From positions 1-47,590 of the forward strand of contig JAQBWN010000005.1 of NCBI GenBank assembly GCA_027624555.1: 47,590 bases of DNA. Reading direction: 5' to 3'. This DNA is from a bacterium (lineage in GTDB: Bacteria; Patescibacteriota; Andersenbacteria; UBA10190). Both the position numbers and the translations under genes were made by a program. This document shows, piece after piece, positions 25,784 to 33,397 of this stretch (positions are counted from its first letter, which is position 1; every line of letters begins with the position of its first letter). Under the pieces are notes generated by a model, which saw only the letters and a program-made list of their open reading frames with translations, had not been told where the DNA came from and ran no database searches.

Positions 25784-26149
25784 TCACGTTATTCCCCCCT
25801 TTCCGCGCATTGCGCGGAATTCGTCTTGCAGCTTTTTTATTTCGTCATCGGTTACATCTTCCAAATCGATAATTCGATTTCGCGCCGCTGCATTTGTTCG
25901 TATTAATTCATCCAGTTTCAAGTGTATCGTTTTTGCGTCTCGGTTTTGTGTGTTTTGAATTATAAACACCATAAGGAATGTTATAACGGTGGTGCCTGTA
26001 TTAATGACAAGCTGCCACGTATCTGAAAAATGAAAAAACGGACCACTACATGCCCAAATAAGTACAATGAACAAAGCTACTATAAACGCCCATGGTTTTC
26101 CGAGGACGGTAGCAATTTGGTGGGAAAACTTTCGAAACGTGTCTCGCAT
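25784..26149 (-). CDS. Low-affinity iron permease family membrane protein
   Basis: 121 residues from the ATG at 26149; TATTCT lies 6 nt before it, so the longer frame to 26200 is not used. Two membrane helices (about 20-40 and 55-75) and the family's conserved stretch SDTWQLVINTGTTVITFLMV then QNTQNRDAKTIHLKLDEL match the low-affinity Fe permease family (Pfam Iron_permease), in which actual iron transport is poorly documented. The C-terminal part is a cytoplasmic helix. It converges on the terminator at 25.75 kb. Confidence 0.8.
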   Translation of the reverse strand: MRDTFRKFSHQIATVLGKPWAFIVALFIVLIWACSGPFFHFSDTWQLVINTGTTVITFLMVFIIQNTQNRDAKTIHLKLDELIRTNAAARNRIIDLEDVTDDEIKKLQDEFRAMRGKGGIT

Positions 26150-26210
26150 ATGTGCAGAATACCATATTGCGGATGTGTATACACAATAGTTCGGCCACAA
26201 TTTTTAGTGC

Positions 26211-26239
26211 TTGTTAGAAATACTTTCTAGGAGTATAAG
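26211..26239 (+). promoter_or_regulatory. Classical promoter with leader
   Basis: TTGTTA (26211-26216), 17 bp, TATAAG (26234-26239). The start codon is 69 nt past the -10 box, so there is a real 5' leader, in contrast to the core genes. Confidence 0.6.
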
Positions 26240-26307
26240 GAATTTGTGTACGTAGGGGCATGTGCCTTAACAACTTTTGTTTGAATTTCCGCTTTAGGAG
26301 GTTGAGC

Positions 26308-26856
26308 ATGAAGTCTTTAGAATCTCTCACGTTATGCGAGACGTTGCGTGTGTTGAAAATTCGTCCACTCTGTCTTACTACCGAGTTTCAGTGCGAGGTA
26401 GAAATGAATTGGCTGCAAGCACCTCTGAGTATGAAGATCACAAAGATCTTTTGTTTTGTTTTTCGCATAAGCTGTCTAACCGCGTTGTTTTGTTGTTTGA
26501 AAATGGTCACGGTGTATCTAGATTCAGGGAGTTTGGTTACTTCTCTTCTTTGGAGTCTGTATGCAGCTGCGTTTGCGCTCGTGGCAATAATTTGTTATCC
26601 GGCATTTAAAGCAACCCGGCAACCCGGTGTTTGGTGGGAAATTAGTTCGATGGAAGATTACATTGAGCGGCGAGGTATCTTGCCTTTGCCGATGACGGTG
26701 TATCGAATGGTCAATGACATAAAAGTCTGTTGTCCAGGAACTGAGGTTACAGTTTTGGTAGCGAAAAAGGAAAATGTCGAAATCGGAAAATTTTTGTTTG
26801 TTGGGTGTGACGGTAGGGCACACTTAATAGCAACATGGAAAGATAGGAGCAAGTAA
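26308..26856 (+). CDS. Cysteine-rich two-helix membrane protein, cassette-like gene
   Basis: 182 residues from the ATG at 26308, which follows a perfect AGGAGG with 6 nt spacing; this overrides the longer open frame from 26260. Residues 46-65 (FCFVFRISCLTALFCC) and 75-100 are membrane helices. A soluble C-terminal domain follows (ISSMEDYIERRGILPLPMTV, then EVTVLVAKKENVEIGKFLFV). Cysteine content is unusual for this genome. Family not recognised. It has its own promoter and terminator. Confidence 0.65.
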   Translation: MKSLESLTLCETLRVLKIRPLCLTTEFQCEVEMNWLQAPLSMKITKIFCFVFRISCLTALFCCLKMVTVYLDSGSLVTSLLWSLYAAAFALVAIICYPAFKATRQPGVWWEISSMEDYIERRGILPLPMTVYRMVNDIKVCCPGTEVTVLVAKKENVEIGKFLFVGCDGRAHLIATWKDRSK

Positions 26857-26882
26857 TGTCTTTGGTTCATTTTATAGAGTAA

Positions 26883-26915
26883 CGCCGGTTCTTTTTGAGA
26901 ACCGGCGCTTTTTTT
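26883..26915 (+). terminator. Intrinsic terminator
   Basis: 10-bp stem CGCCGGTTCT/AGAACCGGCG with loop TTTTG, then a run of seven T (26909-26915). Ends the preceding gene and insulates argS. Confidence 0.92.
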
Positions 26916-26951
26916 GCTGAAAAAGGTTAGGTATCGTAGTATGATACGGCT

Positions 26952-28655
26952 ATGGTGAATATTCAAAGGGAGCTTATTGCGGATATTAGAGAGGCGCTCG
27001 AGTCTGCTATAAAAGACGGTGCTCTTGTATTTGATATGGGAAATGTACCAATAGTTGTGAAGCGCACGGAAGATGCTTTGCACGGGCATTATTCGAGTCC
27101 GCTTTCGCTTGCTCTTGCAAAAATTGCGCAAAAATCACCATTGGAAATTGCGGGTATTATTTCTACGCATATGCCGAAGAGGGAATATATCGACAAAGTA
27201 GAAGTGGCTGCTCCTGGTTTTTTAAATATTACAATTCAAGATACGTATCTTGCATCTCGACTTGATAACTTGCCAAACGATGATTTTCGCTCTGCGTGCA
27301 ATGTGGGGAATAACAAAACTATTAACATGGAATTTATTTCTGCAAATCCTACCGGCCCACTTACGCTTGGGAATGCGCGTACCGCATTTTCTGCAGATAC
27401 GCTTGGCTCTGTTATGGAATATGCGGGGTATAATGTGATTCGGGAATATTATATCAACGATGCGGGTGAACAAATACAAAAGTTAGGCGAGTCGGTACTG
27501 CGCAGAATACTAGAACAACAAGGGTTGACCGTTGATTTTGCAGAAGACTTGTACCAAGGGGAATATATTATCGATATCGCAAAAAATATTGCGGAAGAAT
27601 ATACAGAAGAAAAAGGCAAAACATTTCAAGTTTCTGATTTAGATAACGTAGAATTACTGGCAGAAATCAGTACGAAAGCAATGCATCGTTGTTTGGCTGC
27701 TATTAAGCAAACAATTCATAATGACCTGCATATAGATTTTGATGTGTGGACATCTGAAAGACAAGTTCGTGAAAGTGGGGAAATTGAAAAGGTAATTGGC
27801 AGGTTGAAGGAAAAAAACTTGATGTATGAAAAAGACGGTGCTCAGTTTATAAAAACAACGGAGTTTGGGGACGATAAAGATAGAGTGATGATTAAGGCAA
27901 ATGGTGCGTATGCATACATTACGCCAGACGTTGCATACCACCAATTAAAGTTTGATAGGGAGTTCGATATGATTTTTACGTATTTGGGTGCAGACCACCA
28001 GGGGCATATTCCAAAGTTGAAAGCTGCACTTGAGGCGCTTGGAAACGATACAAAAAAACTTCACATGATAGTTGCGCAGTGGTTAGAAATTGTGCAAGGC
28101 GGTAAACAGGTTGCACTTTCTAAGCGTAGGGGCAATGTATATTCGCTTAAAGAACTTATAGACGAAATTGGCTATGATGCGGCACGTTTTTTTATGATTG
28201 AGCATGCATTAGAAAGTCATATGGTTTTGGATTTAGATGTTGCAAAAGAAAAAAGCGATGCGAACCCTGTGTACTATGTGCAATATGCGTATGTTCGATT
28301 AGAGGCGATTATCCGAAAGGCAAAAGTATCTGGAGTTATTCCATATCGGGAAGTTGCGGATGAAGTACCACCACGTGTAACTATTACTCATCAATCTGAG
28401 CGGGAACTCGCACTGCAACTGTTTGCATTTCCTGAAGTTATTGAAAGTATCGCGAGTTCTTTTGGAGTGCATCAGTTAGCTCGCTATGCGTATGATCTAG
28501 CTCGTGCCGTGAACGCATTTTATCGAGATGTACAGGTATTGAACGGGGAAGATGAAGCGACTATAAAAAGCCGTTTGCAAATAGTAGTAGCAGCGCATGC
28601 CATATTAGGCAACGTAATAGACTTGCTTGGGATCAGTAAACCAGATGTAATGTGA
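26952..28655 (+). CDS. argS: Arginyl-tRNA synthetase
   Basis: 567 residues. Charges tRNA-Arg in the cytoplasm. N-terminal Arg-S domain (residues 1-90), then the class I catalytic core ISANPTGPLTLGNARTAF and REYYINDAGEQI, LGADHQGHIPKLK, ALSKRRGN (KMSKS equivalent), and the C-terminal anticodon-binding DALR domain. The HIGH signature reads TLGN in place of H-x-G-H, so its first histidine is Thr and the last Asn. TATGAT (26940-26945) is 6 nt before the ATG, with no Shine-Dalgarno sequence. Confidence 0.95.
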   Translation: MVNIQRELIADIREALESAIKDGALVFDMGNVPIVVKRTEDALHGHYSSPLSLALAKIAQKSPLEIAGIISTHMPKREYIDKVEVAAPGFLNITIQDTYLASRLDNLPNDDFRSACNVGNNKTINMEFISANPTGPLTLGNARTAFSADTLGSVMEYAGYNVIREYYINDAGEQIQKLGESVLRRILEQQGLTVDFAEDLYQGEYIIDIAKNIAEEYTEEKGKTFQVSDLDNVELLAEISTKAMHRCLAAIKQTIHNDLHIDFDVWTSERQVRESGEIEKVIGRLKEKNLMYEKDGAQFIKTTEFGDDKDRVMIKANGAYAYITPDVAYHQLKFDREFDMIFTYLGADHQGHIPKLKAALEALGNDTKKLHMIVAQWLEIVQGGKQVALSKRRGNVYSLKELIDEIGYDAARFFMIEHALESHMVLDLDVAKEKSDANPVYYVQYAYVRLEAIIRKAKVSGVIPYREVADEVPPRVTITHQSERELALQLFAFPEVIESIASSFGVHQLARYAYDLARAVNAFYRDVQVLNGEDEATIKSRLQIVVAAHAILGNVIDLLGISKPDVM

Positions 28656-28656
28656 A

Positions 28657-28706
28657 GCCCCGCAAAGGCGGGGCGGAATCCCCCATAGCCTGGGGCGAAG
28701 GGGGAT
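28657..28706. repeat. Pair of palindromes downstream of argS
   Basis: GCCCCGC-AAAG-GCGGGGC (28657-28674 region), then ATCCCCC...GGGGGAT (28678-28706), whose reverse complement has the same TTCGC...GGCTATGGGGGA pattern as the repeat at 21702-21740. No good T-run follows. Confidence 0.7.
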
Positions 28707-28769
28707 GTTTTGATAGAATTTAAAAAGTGTGGTTTTGCCTATCTGGCCTGGGTAGTTTATGCTTGATAC

Positions 28770-29381
28770 ATGCGAATCGGTATAGATGCACACATTGTAT
28801 TGAAGGAGCACAAGCGGTATGACCGTCGAATAGCTCAATATACTGCTGATTTAATTATTAGCCTTATTGATTCTGACGCAAAGAAAGAGCATACGTGGGT
28901 GTTGTTTTTCGATAGTCGTATGAAAAATACGAAGAAGTTTGAGCGAGATAATGTAGAAATAAAGCATTTTCCATTCGTGCAATATCGAAAATATATGCCC
29001 GTTCTGTATTCGCATATGCTTGTTGCATCGTTCTTAACTGCTGCACGGCTCGATATATTTCATTCTCCGGAAGGGCTGATTCCGTTCCTGTACCCTGGAA
29101 ACATTATTACAACATTTCACTATGTTCCCAAAGGTGAAAGTGAAAGTAACGTATTTGCGCGAACATTTATGCTTGGGGCACTGGTTGCGTTTTCTCAACT
29201 ATGCAAGCGAGCGCAAAGAATTATTGTGAGTAAAAGATCAGACAAAACATTACTCCATAAAAAACACGGGGTTGCCACTTCTCGAATTGTTGTAATGGAA
29301 GACGATGATCTAAATGCAGTTGATTGGGGGAAGAGGGTAAAAGAGCTGAAAAAATTGTATCAAGAAGTAGCCAGCGTATAG
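28770..29381 (+). CDS. Glycosyltransferase, GT-B N-terminal half only
   Basis: 203 residues. MRIGIDAHIV and the following Rossmann-like pattern (DIFHSPEGLIPFLYPGNIITTFHYV) match the acceptor-binding N-terminal domain of GT4-type glycosyltransferases. The C-terminal nucleotide-sugar-binding domain with the E-x7-E motif is missing: the protein ends in a charged helix after ATSRIVVMEDDD. It may be a truncated enzyme or pair with another protein. TATGCT (28758-28763) is 6 nt before the ATG. ileS starts 1 bp after its stop. Confidence 0.6.
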   Translation: MRIGIDAHIVLKEHKRYDRRIAQYTADLIISLIDSDAKKEHTWVLFFDSRMKNTKKFERDNVEIKHFPFVQYRKYMPVLYSHMLVASFLTAARLDIFHSPEGLIPFLYPGNIITTFHYVPKGESESNVFARTFMLGALVAFSQLCKRAQRIIVSKRSDKTLLHKKHGVATSRIVVMEDDDLNAVDWGKRVKELKKLYQEVASV

Positions 29382-29382
29382 T

Positions 29383-32244
29383 ATGCGCGAGGTTTCTCCG
29401 CGTGTTGTCAGTGACGAGCTGGAACGAGAAGTTCTTATCTTTTGGGATGAAAATAAGATTTTCGAAAAATCTTTAGAACAACATAAAAACGATACGCTTT
29501 TTACGTTTTATGATGGGCCGCCGTATGCAACAGGAAAGCCGCATTATGGGCACATCCTTATATCGGCTATTAAAGATACCGTTTTACGGTATAAAACGAT
29601 GAAGGGCTACTATGTGCCACGCAGAGTTGGGTGGGATACGCATGGGTTGCCGATTGAAAATATTGTAGAAAAAGAATTGGGAATAACTTCAAAAAAACAA
29701 ATTGAAGACGATATAGAAGGGTTTAATAAGAAGTGTAGGGAAACGGTATACCTGTATGTAGATATGTTTAGGGATACATTGAAGCGCATTGGGAGATGGG
29801 CGGAGTATGGAAATGAATATTCAACACTAGATAGAGACTACATGGAATCCGAGTGGTGGGTATTTCAGCAGTTGTGGAATCAGGAATTAATTTACAAGTC
29901 GTTTCGCACTACTCCGTACTGCACGCGTTGCGCAACGCCGTTGTCGAATTTTGAAGTTGGTATGGCGTACAAAGAGGTGAAGGATATGACGGTATATGTT
30001 GCGTTGCGGGGGACAAATAATCAGCAGCTGATTATTTGGACCACAACGCCATGGACGTTGCCGGGGAACGTTGCCGTTGCGTTTAATCCTGAAATTTTGT
30101 ACGTTGTTGCGAAAAAAGAGACACGAGAATATATTCTTGCAAAAGATAGGGTGCAGAACGTATTAGGTGATGACGCAGAAATTATTCGAGAGGTATCTGT
30201 GGCAGAGCTAAGCCAGATGACGTACGAACCGCTGTATGAATCCGCGCTCACTGAAGAAGAAAAGCAAAAATCTTTCCGCCTTGTTCCGAGCGGTCATGTA
30301 ACCGCAACAGACGGTACAGGCCTTGTGCATATGGCACCAGCGTTTGGTGAAGCAGATCATGAGGTGGCGAAAAAGGCGGGGCTCCCGATATTACGCATAA
30401 TTGATACGCTTGGAAATTTCATGCCGGAAGTACCCAACTGGGCGGGAAGAAATATTTTTGATTCCCAGAAAGCCATTATGAAAGATTTGGATACTCGCGG
30501 ATTGTTGTTTAAACGAGAGCTTGTAACTCATAGCTATCCGTTTTGCTGGAGATGCGATACGCCACTCATCTACTTCGCGCTGGATTCTTGGTTCTTGAAA
30601 GTGTCGGAATTGAAAGATGCAATGCAGTCAAGCAATCAAGATATTTCTTGGGTGCCAGAGCACGTGAAAGAAGGACGTTTTGGAAAAGGTATAGAGTCGG
30701 CACCCGATTGGGCAATTTCACGAAACCGATTTTGGAGTGTTCCAATGCCAATTTGGGAATGTGATGCGTGTGAGGAGCGTGCGTGTGTTGGGAGCGTTGC
30801 GCAGTTGCAGGAATTATCTGGCGCATCAGACGAACAAGTAAAAGACATTCACCGGCCGTATGTGGACGATATATTTTGGAAGCACGCAGGGTGTGAAGGA
30901 GTTATGAGAAGAATTTCAGAGGTTCTAGACGTTTGGTTTGATTCTGGAAGTATGCCGTATGCGCAGTATCATTACCCATTTGAAAATAAGGAGCTTGTTG
31001 AGAAGGGGTATCCTGCAGATTTTATTACCGAGAGTATAGAAATGACGCGTGCGTGGTTTTACGTTCTCCATGTGTTGGCAACGGCACTCACGAAAGAAGA
31101 TGTAGGTCTCGGAAAAAATAAGCCAGCGTTTTCTCATGCAGTAGCGTCTGGGCTTATTTTTGCGGAAGATGGGCGCAAATTATCTAAGAAATTGAAAAAT
31201 TACCCAGAGATAGAACCAACGTTGAAAAGTTATGGAGCGGATGTGTTGCGATTCTATTTGCTTTCGAGTAGCACACTTGGAGAGCCGTATAAGTTTTCGG
31301 AAAAAGATATGCGGCAGATACAGCGCAATGTGTATATGACGCTTTGGAATGTGTATAGCATGTACACACGGTATGCATTGGTGCACGCGTTCGGGGGTGG
31401 GAGCGTAGGTGAGTCGTCTAATTCGCTTGATCGTTGGATAATTTCCCGCACAAATCAATTAATTTCTGAAGTTACTATGCATACAGATGCATATCGCATA
31501 GACAGCGCATCGCGGCTATTTATCGCGTATATCGATGACTTGAGCAATTGGTACATTCGTCGTTCTCGTGGCCGGCTGCAGCACCCGAAAGACGATGCTG
31601 AGCGCGATGAAGTATTTGGAACATTGCACAGTGTACTTGTTACAGTGAGTAAGCTCCTTGCGCCATTTATGCCATTTGTATCTGAAAATATGTACGGGAA
31701 TTTAACTGACGAAGAGTCTGTTCATCTATCAGTCTACCCACTCCCTCAATCATTTGATCAAAATATTCTTGAAAGCATGCAACGTGTTCGAGATGCGGTA
31801 TCGCAAGGGCTTTCACTTCGCGCAGAGGCAAAAATAAAAGTACGTCAAAAGCTGCAGGCATTTATGGTTACACATACAGGGTTTAGCGCAGAAGATATTG
31901 CGATGATTCAAGAGGAAGTGAACGTGAACGAAGTTGTAGTTTCTGATGAGATTTCGCTGAATACAAATATAACGCCCGCATTGAAACAAGAAGGCATAGC
32001 CCGCGATATTATTCGGTTTGGTCAATCGCTTCGCAAACAAGCGCTTTACGCGCTGGATGATCGAATTGTTGTGGGTATACAAACAGATAACGTAGAAATA
32101 TTTGAAGTATTACGCCTGCATAAAGAAATGATTTCAGAAGCGCTACAAACGGATGCAATAGACGATGTATTAGAAGATGCAGACGTGAGTGAAGAAGTGC
32201 AACTTGATGGAGCGAGGGTGATTATTGCGGTGAAGAAAGGGTAG
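29383..32244 (+). CDS. ileS: Isoleucyl-tRNA synthetase
   Basis: 953 residues. Class I core with DGPPYATGKPHYGH (HIGH region, about residues 46-59), GWDTHGLPIE, a CP1 editing domain (WTTTPWTLPGN, then APAFGEADHE), DVWFDSGSMP, MTRAWFYVLH and GRKLSKKLKNYP (KMSKS). The anticodon domain and a short C-terminal part follow; no C-terminal zinc ribbon is seen, which fits the eukaryote-like type 2 IleRS. Directly after its stop lies the DUF559 element. Confidence 0.96.
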   Translation: MREVSPRVVSDELEREVLIFWDENKIFEKSLEQHKNDTLFTFYDGPPYATGKPHYGHILISAIKDTVLRYKTMKGYYVPRRVGWDTHGLPIENIVEKELGITSKKQIEDDIEGFNKKCRETVYLYVDMFRDTLKRIGRWAEYGNEYSTLDRDYMESEWWVFQQLWNQELIYKSFRTTPYCTRCATPLSNFEVGMAYKEVKDMTVYVALRGTNNQQLIIWTTTPWTLPGNVAVAFNPEILYVVAKKETREYILAKDRVQNVLGDDAEIIREVSVAELSQMTYEPLYESALTEEEKQKSFRLVPSGHVTATDGTGLVHMAPAFGEADHEVAKKAGLPILRIIDTLGNFMPEVPNWAGRNIFDSQKAIMKDLDTRGLLFKRELVTHSYPFCWRCDTPLIYFALDSWFLKVSELKDAMQSSNQDISWVPEHVKEGRFGKGIESAPDWAISRNRFWSVPMPIWECDACEERACVGSVAQLQELSGASDEQVKDIHRPYVDDIFWKHAGCEGVMRRISEVLDVWFDSGSMPYAQYHYPFENKELVEKGYPADFITESIEMTRAWFYVLHVLATALTKEDVGLGKNKPAFSHAVASGLIFAEDGRKLSKKLKNYPEIEPTLKSYGADVLRFYLLSSSTLGEPYKFSEKDMRQIQRNVYMTLWNVYSMYTRYALVHAFGGGSVGESSNSLDRWIISRTNQLISEVTMHTDAYRIDSASRLFIAYIDDLSNWYIRRSRGRLQHPKDDAERDEVFGTLHSVLVTVSKLLAPFMPFVSENMYGNLTDEESVHLSVYPLPQSFDQNILESMQRVRDAVSQGLSLRAEAKIKVRQKLQAFMVTHTGFSAEDIAMIQEEVNVNEVVVSDEISLNTNITPALKQEGIARDIIRFGQSLRKQALYALDDRIVVGIQTDNVEIFEVLRLHKEMISEALQTDAIDDVLEDADVSEEVQLDGARVIIAVKKG

Positions 32245-32245
32245 C

Positions 32246-32721
32246 GTAGTTCCCCTCGCCCTAATTAGGGAGAGGGTTAGGGTGAGGGCAGGTGAGATGC
32301 AATATCTTCTACTACCCCATTAATATTCTTCATCACTTCTGTATTTGTGTATCGCAATACTTGTATGCCGCATACGTTTAAATATTTTGTGCGTTCCCGA
32401 TCATACGATTCTGCGTCTGTCGTATAATGCGAATCTCCATCAATCTCTATCGCTAGATGAAGCTCTGCACAGTAAAAATCAACAACATATCTTCCGAATG
32501 ATTGTTGTCGACGAAACTTATATCCCAGTAATCTCTTATTGCGTAAAAAATACCACAGCCGCTGTTCCGGTTCCGGAACGATTTTTCTTAAATTTCGTCG
32601 TATAGGTGTTGATCGTTTCTGATTATGGATCATTCCCATATATGTATCATACATCGCTTTTTACCTGCCCTCACCCTCCCGCCTGTTGGCGAGGAGCCCT
32701 CTCCCCAATTGGGGAGAGGGG
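32246..32721. mobile_element. Palindrome-bracketed DUF559 endonuclease element
   Basis: 476 bp. Left edge GTAG (32246-32249), then a CCC..AATTA..GGG hairpin and GAGGGTTAGGGTGAGGGC (to about 32291). Right end (32664-32721): GCCCTCACCC, a CTCC-GCC/GGC-GAGGAG hairpin, then the CCCCAATTGGGG hairpin. The ends are inverted relative to each other. A single minus-strand gene fills the interior and its stop codon is the TAA within the repeat. The ends match those of the 216-bp relic at 3566-3781 and the partial copy at 47527. No transposase is present. Confidence 0.75.
32277..32639 (-). CDS. DUF559 endonuclease-domain protein
   Basis: 120 residues from the ATG at 32639 (6 nt after a TATGAT box; an upstream ATG at 32654 is less likely). 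It matches the DUF559/Vsr-like PD-(D/E)XK family: RRNLRKIVPEPEQRLWYFLRNKRLLGYKFRRQ is the usual N-terminal helix region, then the catalytic YVVDFYC (Asp) and AIEIDGDSHY (Glu, Asp), and IQVLRYTNTEVMKN. Such nucleases resemble the very-short-patch repair enzyme and can nick or cut DNA; the biological role of most is unknown. The C-terminal DIASHLPSP and TAA are encoded by the flanking repeat. Confidence 0.85.
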   Translation of the reverse strand: MGMIHNQKRSTPIRRNLRKIVPEPEQRLWYFLRNKRLLGYKFRRQQSFGRYVVDFYCAELHLAIEIDGDSHYTTDAESYDRERTKYLNVCGIQVLRYTNTEVMKNINGVVEDIASHLPSP

Positions 32722-32749
32722 ATATTTCTGTGCTATAATAACCCGTATT

Positions 32750-33394
32750 ATGCCCATATCTCGCATTGTTTCAGCCCTCGTATTTACTCGCAAAAATAGC
32801 GGTGAAGCAGACCGAATTGTGACGTTTTTTACTAAAGAAGAGGGGCTAATTCGGGTAATTGCAAAAGGGGTTCGAAAAATTCCATCTGCCAGAGGGGGGC
32901 ATTTGGAACCATGTACAAGAGTATCTGTGGCTCTTCATGAGAGCAGGGCCCGCATCTCTGGGGAGGTTGGCATATATGCCGGGAAAATAGAAACGGAAGA
33001 ATATTTTCATACATTACGTGAAGATGCGGACGCTTTTTCTCGTGCATGCGGACACATTCGGTTATTTCATACGCTTTTTGAGGCGGGGCAAGCGGCTCCA
33101 GATATATTTGATGCATTACTTCAGGCGTGGCGCGTATACCCAACACTTTCCCACGCAAGGCGAATTGTTATGGATGCTTCGCTTTCACTTCGTATGATTC
33201 ATCATGCGGGCATAGTGCCAGACATGCGCTCATGGAATACCAATACTACAAAAGATACATCGCGTGCGGTTATTAAATATCTTACAGAATATCCGTCTCA
33301 TGCATCTCGAATTTCCCTATCAGAAGAAGATGCAAATTTTTTACAACGAGGCATGAAGGACCTGCTTACCAAAACCCTTATGGTATACTCTTAG
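32750..33394 (+). CDS. recO: DNA repair protein RecO
   Basis: 214 residues from the ATG at 32750, 10 nt after TATAAT (32734-32739). The frame is open farther upstream into the repeat but that part is not RecO-like. N-terminal OB-fold: ALVFTRKNSGEADRIVTFFTKEEGLIRVIAKGVRK; then helices and LRMIHHAGIVPD. RecO loads RecA onto SSB-covered DNA in the RecFOR pathway. The zinc-binding cysteines of longer RecO proteins are absent, and the C-terminus is shorter than the usual about 240. Confidence 0.85.
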   Translation: MPISRIVSALVFTRKNSGEADRIVTFFTKEEGLIRVIAKGVRKIPSARGGHLEPCTRVSVALHESRARISGEVGIYAGKIETEEYFHTLREDADAFSRACGHIRLFHTLFEAGQAAPDIFDALLQAWRVYPTLSHARRIVMDASLSLRMIHHAGIVPDMRSWNTNTTKDTSRAVIKYLTEYPSHASRISLSEEDANFLQRGMKDLLTKTLMVYS

Positions 33395-33397
33395 GAA

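Noticed and set aside
22155-26950. Complete prophage or integrative element
   Set aside because: No integrase, capsid, relaxase or replication gene and no duplicated ssrA end could be found.
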